64,000 bases of DNA, from positions 1 to 64,000 of the forward strand of contig DAIDAP010000030.1 of assembly GCA_027310565.1 (NCBI GenBank), read 5' to 3'. Shown piece after piece: positions 58,376-64,000 of this stretch. Numbering within the stretch: position 1 is the stretch's first letter; each line of letters opens with the position of its first letter. The notes under the pieces were generated by a model. It was not told the DNA's origin, ran no database searches, and was given only the letters and a program-made list of their open reading frames with translations. A program made the position numbers and the translations under genes. This stretch comes from Chloroflexota bacterium (lineage in GTDB: Bacteria; Chloroflexota; Limnocylindria; P2-11E).

Positions 58376-59566
58376 ATGGGGAAGATGGCGAGCGCACCGG
58401 GGCTGTGGACAAGGGTCGTCGCGTCGCTGCAGGGAGAGGTACCCGCCGGCGCGCTCGAGTCGTACCGCGCGGCCGGCGCGAGCGTGTACGACCGGCTCGA
58501 GGCGACCGACGCCGCGCGTGCCGAGGCGCTGTCACGCGGCGCGGACGCGTGGACGCTGCCGCGTCCGGTCGTCCTCCAGGCGCTCTGCACCTGGAACGCC
58601 TTCGTCCTCCAGTCTCTCGGGGACGAGATCCTCGCCGCCGACTACCAAGCCAGTCCCGCCACAGTTGGCTTCGTCCCGTCCGTCACCGCGAGCCAGTGCC
58701 TGCGGCTGTACGCGCAGGTCGAGCCCTGGCTCGCCCGCGCCGCCCGCGCCGCGTCGGACGCGTCCTACGAGCTCGACGTCGCCGTTCCGGCCGACGTGCC
58801 GCGGTGGGTGGAGGTCAAACCGTGCCCGGCGGTCCACGTGCAGGCGATGCTCGCGGCCGGCGGGAAGATCCGCGCGCACGCCGAGGCCCACTTCGCGCGC
58901 TTCGCCGACGACTCCCACGAGGAGCATCGCGCGCTCGTCGACAAGCTCCGCGGACTGCTCTCCGAGGCCGCGGCGTCGCTGACCTACGCCGAGCAGCTGT
59001 GGCGGCCGGGCGTCCCGATGAGCATCCACGAGGAGATCGAGGGGAAGCTCAAGTCCGCGCTCGAGCGCTACTACCACCTCGGGCAGCTCGTCGCGATGCC
59101 GTCGCTCGTCGCGGACTACGGCAAGGCGCCCGTCCGCCGGAGCGGCGCCGCCTCGCGCGCGGCCGGGCCGAGCTACGACAAGTGGTCGCTCACCGACCCG
59201 CGCACGCGGGCGTCCTGGCAGCGCGATCCGAAGGCGGACCGCGCGATCGACCACATGTGGCGCACGGACCCCGACCCGGAGCGCACGCGCGCGATCCAGG
59301 CCGAGATCGACGACGCGTTCGCGCGCGGCGACATCGCGTACGCCACCGACCGGGGCCGGCCCATCGGCAACTACTTCTGCTGCCCGTGGTCGCCGATCTA
59401 CGAGGTGAAGCGGCCGGTCGAGATCGGCGGGACGCAGCTGGCCGCGATGGAGACGTTCACCTACGACGTCTCCGCCGAGGACGTCGACAGAGGCGGTCCG
59501 TTCCGGCGCGAGATCCTCGTGGCGACCTTCCGATCGACCGACGAGGTTGACTACTGTGTGCGCTGA
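58376..59566 (+). CDS. Hypothetical protein upstream of pspA
   Basis: Unrecognised 396-residue soluble protein. The first half is helical (LWTRVVASLQGEVPAGALES, PVVLQALCTWNAFVLQSLGDEILAADYQASPATVGFVPSV). The middle has VEVKPCPAVHVQAMLAAGGKI and a long helix with HEEHRALVDKLRGLLSEAA. The C terminus is beta-rich with a Cys pair, IGNYFCCPWSPIYEVKRP, and ends EVDYCVR. It is followed after 33 nt by a PspA-type gene on the same strand, so a role in membrane-stress response or in partnering PspA is an inference from position only. Confidence 0.65.
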   Translation: MGKMASAPGLWTRVVASLQGEVPAGALESYRAAGASVYDRLEATDAARAEALSRGADAWTLPRPVVLQALCTWNAFVLQSLGDEILAADYQASPATVGFVPSVTASQCLRLYAQVEPWLARAARAASDASYELDVAVPADVPRWVEVKPCPAVHVQAMLAAGGKIRAHAEAHFARFADDSHEEHRALVDKLRGLLSEAAASLTYAEQLWRPGVPMSIHEEIEGKLKSALERYYHLGQLVAMPSLVADYGKAPVRRSGAASRAAGPSYDKWSLTDPRTRASWQRDPKADRAIDHMWRTDPDPERTRAIQAEIDDAFARGDIAYATDRGRPIGNYFCCPWSPIYEVKRPVEIGGTQLAAMETFTYDVSAEDVDRGGPFRREILVATFRSTDEVDYCVR

Positions 59567-59599
59567 CGGGTCCGGGACCCGCGGGGGAGGACAGGTCCG

Positions 59600-60640
59600 A
59601 TGAGCATCCTGCGACGGCTGACGGAGGTCTTTCAGCAGAAGGTGAACGCGTCCCTCGAGAGCGCGGAGGATCCGGCGCAGGCGCTCGACCTCTCGTACCA
59701 GAAGCAGCTCGACACGCTGCAGGAGGTCCGCCGCGAGGTCCTGAACGTCCTCGCCGCGGAGAAGCAGCTCGGCCTGCGCGCCCAGGCCATGCGCGACCAG
59801 CAGGCCAAGCTGCGTGCCACCGCCCAGACCGCGCTCCAGCAGGGGCGCGAGGATCTCGCCCGGGAGGGGCTCACGCGCGCGCAGCTCGTGCAGACGCAGC
59901 TCGCCGGGCTCGAGGAGCAGATCACCCAGGTGCGCGCGCAGGAGCAGAAGCTCTCGGAGACCGCGCAGAAGCTGCGCGTGAAGGTCGAGGCGTTCCGGCA
60001 GCAGCGCACCGCCCTCTCCGCGCAGTACGGCGCGGCGCGCGCGTCGACGAAGGCCGGGGAGGCCGTCACCGGCCTCTCGGAGGAGTTCGCGAACGCGACG
60101 CTGATGGCCGACCGCGCGAAGGACAAGGTCGAGCGGATGCAGGCCCGCGCGCAGGCGCTCGGGGAGCTCATCGACACGGGCGCGCTCGAGGCTGGCGGGA
60201 CCGGGACCGAGGACCTCGAGCGCCAGCTCGGCGTGAAGGTCCTCGACGCCGGCGTCGAGGCCGAGATGCTCGAGATGAAGCGCAGCCTCGGTATCGCCGC
60301 GCCGGCGCAGGCCCCGCAGCTCGGGAGCGGCTCGTTCGTCGTGCGCATCCTGGGTGAGGATCAGTACCGGGTCCCGCTCTCGGCCCACGACACGCTCGAG
60401 GGCTACGACCGCGATCTCGTCGCGGCGATCGGCGCGGGAGACGAGCCGCGCTTCAAGGCCGCCCTGCAGGGGCTCGCGGCGTACGTCCGCTCCGCGGGCG
60501 CGCGCGTCGCGGATTCGGAGACGCCGCCTTCGGAGGCGATGATCCCGGCCGACGACACGGGGATCGACGAGGCGAAGGAGCTCCTCGGCCCCGAAGGGTT
60601 CATCCCCGATCAGATGAAGCCCGCGCCTTCGCGGCGCTAG
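59600..60640 (+). CDS. pspA: PspA/IM30 membrane-stress protein fused to PspAA domain
   Basis: A 346-residue ESCRT-III-like protein. The N-terminal PspA part is a long coiled coil: amphipathic MSILRRLTEVFQQKVNASLE, EDPAQALDLSYQKQLDTLQE, then helices to about residue 230. The C-terminal 100 residues (GSGSFVVRILGEDQYRVPLSAHDTLEGYDRDLVAAIG to VAYVRSAG-like AAYVRSAGARVADSE) correspond to the PspA-associated (PspAA) domain, usually a separate gene. It should coat and repair the cytoplasmic membrane. GGGGGAGGACAGG precedes the ATG. The PspAA assignment rests on pattern and position. Confidence 0.85.
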   Translation: MSILRRLTEVFQQKVNASLESAEDPAQALDLSYQKQLDTLQEVRREVLNVLAAEKQLGLRAQAMRDQQAKLRATAQTALQQGREDLAREGLTRAQLVQTQLAGLEEQITQVRAQEQKLSETAQKLRVKVEAFRQQRTALSAQYGAARASTKAGEAVTGLSEEFANATLMADRAKDKVERMQARAQALGELIDTGALEAGGTGTEDLERQLGVKVLDAGVEAEMLEMKRSLGIAAPAQAPQLGSGSFVVRILGEDQYRVPLSAHDTLEGYDRDLVAAIGAGDEPRFKAALQGLAAYVRSAGARVADSETPPSEAMIPADDTGIDEAKELLGPEGFIPDQMKPAPSRR

Positions 60641-60688
60641 CCAACACCGCGGCGCGCCCGAGAGGGGGCCACGTTGGCCTGATCGCCG

Positions 60689-60949
60689 CTACGGGCGCCT
60701 GAGCGTCGGGTCATGCGCGCCCACGTTCCGAAGCAGGATCCCGCCCTCGATCTTCTCGAAGGTGAAGCGGAGCGCGTCGGACGCACGAGCCTCCCATATG
60801 CCTTCGGTCCCCTGAACGCGCTTGACCGCCAGCGACGGGTGCGACGGGTCCTGCTCGTAGCGGAGCAGGGCCTTGTCGAGCCGGTCTCGGTCGTCGTCGG
60901 CGAGCTTCTTCGCGGCTCGCTTGAAGCGCGACGTGCGCTCGAAGATCAC
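60689..60949 (-). CDS. RelE/ParE-superfamily toxin
   Basis: An 86-residue protein with the RelE/ParE fold pattern: IFERTSRFKRAAKKLADDDR at the start, a central VKRVQGTEGIWEARASDALRFTFEKIEGGILLRNVGAHD, ending in a His-Asp pair. Probably a ribonuclease of the mRNA-interferase type, or a gyrase toxin; the sequence does not decide. Its ATG overlaps the antitoxin stop by 4 nt, the normal antitoxin-toxin arrangement. Confidence 0.8.
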   Translation of the reverse strand: MIFERTSRFKRAAKKLADDDRDRLDKALLRYEQDPSHPSLAVKRVQGTEGIWEARASDALRFTFEKIEGGILLRNVGAHDPTLRRP

Positions 60950-61233
60950 CGCTTGAGATCAGCGATGAGCGCCTTCGCCGAGCGGAATCGCTTCACGCGG
61001 CCGCGTCGGATGTCCTCCTGCGCTTCGCGCTCGCTCTCTTGCCACTCGGCCGTCCAGAAGTACGCCTGCGAGGCATCGATGAGCTGCTTGCGCCGGAGGA
61101 CGATCTCGTCGGGTCCGCGAACTTCCGCGACGAAGACATCGCCGTCGGTCGCCCGGATCCTCTTGCGCAGGTCGGACGGGAGCGTGAGCTGTCCATTCCG
61201 CCGAAGGGTGACGACCTCGGATGCCTTCGCCAT
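60946..61233 (-). CDS. AbrB/SpoVT-type antitoxin
   Basis: A 95-residue protein: SpoVT/AbrB DNA-binding domain (ASEVVTLRRNGQLTLPSDLRKRI, EIVLRRKQLIDASQ) and a C-terminal toxin-binding tail (YFWTAEWQESEREAQEDIRR). ATG at 61233 has AAAGGGCG just upstream; the open frame runs to 61440 but the added part is remnant sequence. An AbrB antitoxin with a RelE toxin is a known mixed pairing. A palindrome covering the expected promoter probably serves autoregulation. Confidence 0.8.
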   Translation of the reverse strand: MAKASEVVTLRRNGQLTLPSDLRKRIRATDGDVFVAEVRGPDEIVLRRKQLIDASQAYFWTAEWQESEREAQEDIRRGRVKRFRSAKALIADLKR

Positions 61234-61241
61234 CGCGCCCT

Positions 61242-61264
61242 TTACGATATCACGAAGTTCGTAA
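61242..61264. promoter_or_regulatory. Candidate operator of the toxin-antitoxin pair
   Basis: TTACGA (61242-61247) and TCGTAA (61259-61264) are perfect inverted repeats 11 bp apart; inside lies the shorter palindrome ACGAA-G-TTCGT (61252-61262). It begins 9 bp upstream of the antitoxin start, where an AbrB-type autoregulator would bind. Confidence 0.45.
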
Positions 61265-61270
61265 TTCCGG

Positions 61271-61350
61271 ACGCGCGCCGCGACGCGCACTTCCACTGTG
61301 GATCCCAGGTCGACTTCGGCTCCGTTCGGGGTCGCATCAGGGCGAGCTCT
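61271..61350 (+). pseudogene. 3'-end remnant of a LuxR-type gene
   Basis: In one frame this reads DARRDAHFHCGSQVDF, GSVRGRIRASSRA, stop, nearly matching the end of the intact gene at 62929-63216 (NAHRDAHMFCGTRVDF, GPVRDRIRASSLTRIV). The DNA is roughly 80% identical by eye, with the exact 15-mer GCATCAGGGCGAGCT in both. No helix-turn-helix remains. Confidence 0.65.
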
Positions 61351-61442
61351 AGGGCCTAGGAGGAGCGCATCGTCGTGCGACGTGAGCGCGACACCGCGCC
61401 GGCCTCGATGCGAGACGCGACTTCGCCGGTATCGGGCCACCG

Positions 61443-61547
61443 GTTTTCGAGCTCGCGGGTGTCGGTCCGGCCGTCTCGTCGGATGGAAAGCGCCTCGCGT
61501 ACTGGCGCACGAAGCCGAACATCGGCTCGACCCGCCTCACCCTAACG
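61443..61547 (+). pseudogene. Fragment of a beta-propeller protein gene
   Basis: The frame reads VFELAGVGPAVSSDGKRLAY then WRTKPNIGSTRLTLT. The SSDGKRLAYW piece is a typical WD40/TolB blade turn and resembles GRLLAYW in the lipoprotein at 55607-57109. There is no start and no further blades. The rest of 61351-61541 holds nothing recognisable. Confidence 0.35.
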
Positions 61548-61955
61548 CGGCGGCGCTTCCGGTGTGAGGTCCAACAACTGAGAGGAAGCGACCAAAGCAG
61601 CTTTGAGAAGGAGTCTCTCGGGAACAACCTCGAACGTCATTCCCTCTACCTCTACCGTTCGACACTCTGATTCGCCACACACAGAACAGCAACGGCTGCT
61701 CCCGACTCTCGCACCGAGCCATTCCTCCATGGGTCTGCCCGCGATCCAAATGCGGTTGGACTCGGAGGGGTTGGCCATGAATGATTCCTCGTCTATCTCT
61801 CTGATCTCAAGGGTTGGCTCAATGCCCAAGGGGCGGAGCGCTTCCTTGAGTTTGTTGATGGCTCGCTGGATCTCCTGGTACGTGGCATGGCAGCGATCAC
61901 ACGTCTTCCCGCCTGAACTCACGAGCCTCTGCCACACAATCGGTAGCGATTTCAT
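61542..61955 (-). CDS. DUF2703 family protein
   Basis: A 137-residue thioredoxin-like protein: LPIVWQRLVSSGGKTCDRCHATYQEI with a CxxC, a helix INKLKEALRPLGIEP, EESFMANPSESNRIWIAGRPMEEWLGARVG, then CCSVCGESECRTVEVEGMTFE with five cysteines, and a C-terminal helix. This matches DUF2703 as I know it, a family found near metal and arsenic resistance genes; function unproven. A strong AGGAGGG site precedes the ATG. The gene is visibly less GC-rich than the rest of the window and lies among remnants, so recent transfer is likely. Confidence 0.65.
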   Translation of the reverse strand: MKSLPIVWQRLVSSGGKTCDRCHATYQEIQRAINKLKEALRPLGIEPTLEIREIDEESFMANPSESNRIWIAGRPMEEWLGARVGSSRCCSVCGESECRTVEVEGMTFEVVPERLLLKAALVASSQLLDLTPEAPPR

Positions 61956-62010
61956 GGCAATGATCCCTCCTGAGGCGGCTAACGAACAGGATCGTATCCG
62001 TCGTCTGAGC

Positions 62011-62600
62011 CGGCGACGTCGGCCTCGGCGAGCTCGCCCGTTGGGCCAGCCGCGAGAGCTATCGCAAGCCGCGCGGCCGCGCCCTCACCAGCGAGTGGTG
62101 GCGCAACGTGCTGGAGAACCCGATGAACGCCGGCCACCTCGGCTACCGCCGCAAGCGCGGCGGGACCGAGCTGCGGCGCGCGGCCTTCGACGGCCTCATG
62201 CCGCTCGAGATGTACCAGGAGCTGCACGCGATGCGGCGCCGTCGGACGCGCGCGAACGGCCAGGACGTCGCGGCGCGCGCCTACCCGCTGTGGGGACGCG
62301 CTGCCGCTGCGGGGAAGGTGACCTGGATGTCGAAGCAGCGGATGCGCTGCCGCAATGCGCAGCACGCGGGAATGCGAGTAGCCGTCGGTCTCTGCGGCGG
62401 AGCTCAAGCGCGAGTTCGGGACGTGGCCGACGAAGGCGACGACCCTCCGCGAACATGACCGCGCGCGGATCGCGAAGCTCGTAGGAGATCCTCGAGGCGA
62501 CTCAGATGGCTGCGGACTTCGCCTCGACCTGGCAGGAGGGATCGCCGGAGGTCCAGCGTCGGATCACGCGGACACGATCTGCTCAAGGATCCTGATCGAT
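62011..62600 (+). pseudogene. Remnant of a large serine recombinase gene
   Basis: The first frame reads GELARWASRESYRKPRGRAL, TSEWWRNVLENPMNAGHLGY, RRKRGG and GLMPLEMYQELHAMRRRR, the recombinase domain of large serine integrases, followed by a damaged zinc ribbon (KVTWMSKQRMRCRNAQHAG). From about 62397 another frame reads AELKREFGTWPTKATTLREH, and from 62485 a third reads EILEATQMAADFASTWQEGS, both typical of the C-terminal coiled-coil part. At least two frameshifts are needed, and the catalytic N-terminal domain is missing. Confidence 0.7.
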
Positions 62601-62928
62601 GGGGGACCTTCAGGGAGTCGGGTCCGAAAAGAGGTCGCGCCGCTGTTCGCAGTCGCGGCGTCTTCGGGCTCGACGCTGCGGTCCCGACCGGGGTCTGACC
62701 CGCGGCATCGAACTCTGATCCACGGCGTATCCGTCGGCGGCCTGGAGGAGCTGATGGAGCTTCTCGCCGCGGGTGCCGCATGACCGGCATTTTGGCCGCG
62801 TGGCCGCGTGTGTGCCCACGTGTGGCGGCCGCCGCCCGCTTTCAGCGCCCGAACCCGACCGGCCGCGCGACACCGCCCGTTGGCCCTCGTGTCGCCTCGT
62901 GCGCCGTGGCAGCCGCGGGGAGGCGCAC
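62601..62928. other. Stretch without a recognisable gene
   Basis: Between the recombinase remnant and the LuxR-type gene I see only short fragments. One frame ending at 62782 reads GVSVGGLEELMELLAAGAA, which could be the tail of a lost gene. No terminal repeats or tRNA-like sequence were found here. Confidence 0.4.
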
Positions 62929-63216
62929 GTGAGGCGATCGCCGCGCTCCTACCCGCGCCCGCTCACGGCTCGCGAATGCGCCACCCTCGAGCGCATGGCT
63001 CGAGGCATGACGCAGAAGATGATCGCCTTCGAGTTCGGAATCTCGATCAGCACCGTGGGCAACATCGCGGCGAACGCGTACAGGAAGCTCGGCGTCCACA
63101 GTGCGGCGGCCGCCGTCAACGCACACCGCGACGCGCACATGTTCTGCGGAACCAGGGTCGACTTCGGTCCCGTTCGCGATCGCATCAGGGCGAGCTCTCT
63201 CACTCGCATCGTCTGA
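62929..63216 (+). CDS. Short LuxR-type transcriptional regulator
   Basis: A 95-residue protein that is little more than a GerE/LuxR helix-turn-helix: LTARECATLERMARGMTQKMIAFEFGISISTVGNIAANAYRKLGVHSAAAAVNAH, then a tail with HRDAHMFCGTRVDFGPVRDRI. There is no sensor or receiver. GTG at 62929 has GGGGAGG six bases upstream. It shares its 3' end with a remnant 1.85 kb upstream. Target genes unknown. Confidence 0.7.
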   Translation: MRRSPRSYPRPLTARECATLERMARGMTQKMIAFEFGISISTVGNIAANAYRKLGVHSAAAAVNAHRDAHMFCGTRVDFGPVRDRIRASSLTRIV

Positions 63217-63251
63217 GTCCGGCTGGCTACGATGGCTGGCCGTAGGCGAAT

Positions 63252-63872
63252 GTGATTGACATCCAAGAGGCCGCGATGGACCGGGCGCTCCGGGACATGG
63301 CTCCCGCCGTGGATACGTATTGCTGGCTCCAGTCCACCCTTGCGATCACCGACGTGGCCAATGACTACGAGTTCCAGACCCGGTTCAACGGCTTCTATCG
63401 GGTGCGGGGGCGCAACGCGGCGTGGCGGTCAGCCTTCTACCGGATTCTCGAAGAACAGAAGTCCAGGCGACGGTCCTTCGCCGCCGTCCTGCGCGCGCTT
63501 CACACCGCGACGGAGAGGGTGGAAGCGTCGTTCGCGAGCAAGCTCGTGGCCTCGGTCGATCCAGACCTGCCGGTCATCGACAAGGTCGTCTTGAGCCATC
63601 TCGGATTGCGACTCCCACGCCCAGGACCTCTCGAGGGACGGCTGGCCGGTGTGGTCGAACTTCACGAGCACATGCGTCGCATCTATGCCCGATACCTCAG
63701 GAGCGACCGGGGCCGGTGGCTCAGGGCGAAGTTCGAGGCGGCGTATCCGGACCGAGGCATGACACCGGTGAAGATGCTGGACCTGGTGCTCTGGAAGACC
63801 CGTAACTCCGGCCAAAGGGACCAACTCCAACCACCCGTCCTCACCGCCGACGGGTCTGGTAGCTGGGACTGA
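63252..63872 (+). CDS. Hypothetical protein of the accessory region
   Basis: Unrecognised 206-residue soluble, mainly helical protein. Notable segments are NDYEFQTRFNGFYRVRGRNAAWRSAFYRIL, RRSFAAVLRALHTATERVEASFASKLVASVDPDLPVIDKVVLSHLGLRLP and HEHMRRIYARYLRSDRGRWL. The conserved-looking Arg/Trp/Tyr pattern suggests a nucleic-acid-related function, but no catalytic motif is clear. Start is GTG 63252 or ATG 63276. Base composition is a little lower in GC than core genes, and its neighbours are accessory. Confidence 0.6.
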   Translation: MIDIQEAAMDRALRDMAPAVDTYCWLQSTLAITDVANDYEFQTRFNGFYRVRGRNAAWRSAFYRILEEQKSRRRSFAAVLRALHTATERVEASFASKLVASVDPDLPVIDKVVLSHLGLRLPRPGPLEGRLAGVVELHEHMRRIYARYLRSDRGRWLRAKFEAAYPDRGMTPVKMLDLVLWKTRNSGQRDQLQPPVLTADGSGSWD

Positions 63873-63925
63873 ACTGCATCACGCGCATGCGATGGAGGCG
63901 CCGCTCGAAGGCAGATGCCGACCGG

Positions 63926-64000
63926 TCATGTGGGAGGAGGAAAGATCCCGAGCGACACCATGAGCGCCTTCTCCACTGCACGTATCGTTTCGGGCGTCAG
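63926..64000 (-). CDS. C-terminal end of a possible MazF/PemK-type toxin (partial)
   Basis: Only the last 24 codons are in the window, reading LTPETIRAVEKALMVSLGI then FPPPT and a stop. The pattern LxPExxxxVExALxxxLGL is usual at the end of MazF/PemK mRNA interferases. The start and the antitoxin would lie beyond 64000. With so little sequence the call is tentative. The 53 bp between this stop and the preceding gene hold nothing clear. Confidence 0.4.
   Translation of the reverse strand: MTPETIRAVEKALMVSLGIFPPPT

Overview
The window is very GC-rich bacterial chromosome (GC judged by eye, not computed) with tightly packed genes, many 1-4 nt start/stop overlaps and frequent GTG/TTG starts. ParA, ParB and a parS-like palindrome beside gyrB and gyrA suggest a position not far from the replication origin. 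The gene content (mreD-PBP2-rodA, comEA-comEC-holA, obgE-nadD-rsfS, a T-box before leuS, Ku/LigD end joining, complex I membrane genes, a nirK-type reductase) and the absence of LPS or porin genes would fit a Chloroflexota-like lineage or a deep-branching actinobacterial relative. That placement is inference only.

Layout. 1-8.3 kb, minus strand: parA, parB, gyrB, a PaaI-type thioesterase, gyrA carrying a mini-intein, and ftsE, with a palindromic repeat beyond ftsE. 8.5-13.3 kb, plus: a PerM/AI-2E family permease, then the elongation genes mreD, PBP2 and rodA. 13.4-16.6 kb: a leucine-type T-box leader with a complete tRNA-Ala(GGC) gene inside it, leuS and a DUF6941 gene. 16.7-22.7 kb: comEA, comEC and holA, facing a transaldolase and pyrG. 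22.7-30.4 kb: an end-joining neighbourhood (stand-alone ATP-dependent ligase, Ku, LigD) with membrane proteins, a DUF885 peptidase and a small hydrolase between or beside them. 30.4-37.3 kb: an aldehyde dehydrogenase, a 40-residue membrane protein, tRNA-Ala(CGC), a damaged ORF, then rsfS, nadD, obgE, a radical-SAM-like protein without its iron-sulfur cysteines, and a LysM-M23 peptidase.

37.5-44.9 kb is an incomplete complex I operon (nuoC-H-J-K-L-M-N, lacking A, B, D and I). It ends at a MITE-like inverted-repeat element whose left end supplies the nuoN stop codon. 45-54 kb holds an MFS transporter, small membrane proteins, an M24 peptidase, an RlpA-like protein, a KGG-repeat stress protein, small regulators, an HD hydrolase, a HesB/IscA-like protein and an amidase. 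53.5-60.6 kb holds a hemerythrin-DUF2249 protein and a NirK-like copper protein, a divergent pair of secreted cell-wall hydrolases, and an unknown gene followed by a PspA-PspAA fusion.

From about 60.6 kb the sequence becomes island-like: a RelE/AbrB-type toxin-antitoxin pair, remnants of a LuxR gene, of a beta-propeller protein and of a large serine recombinase, a lower-GC DUF2703 gene, an intact LuxR-type gene sharing its 3' end with the remnant, an unknown gene, and the end of a possible MazF/PemK toxin at the window edge. No CRISPR array, rRNA or complete insertion sequence was seen. The most unusual feature is the tRNA-Ala gene inside the leuS T-box leader.
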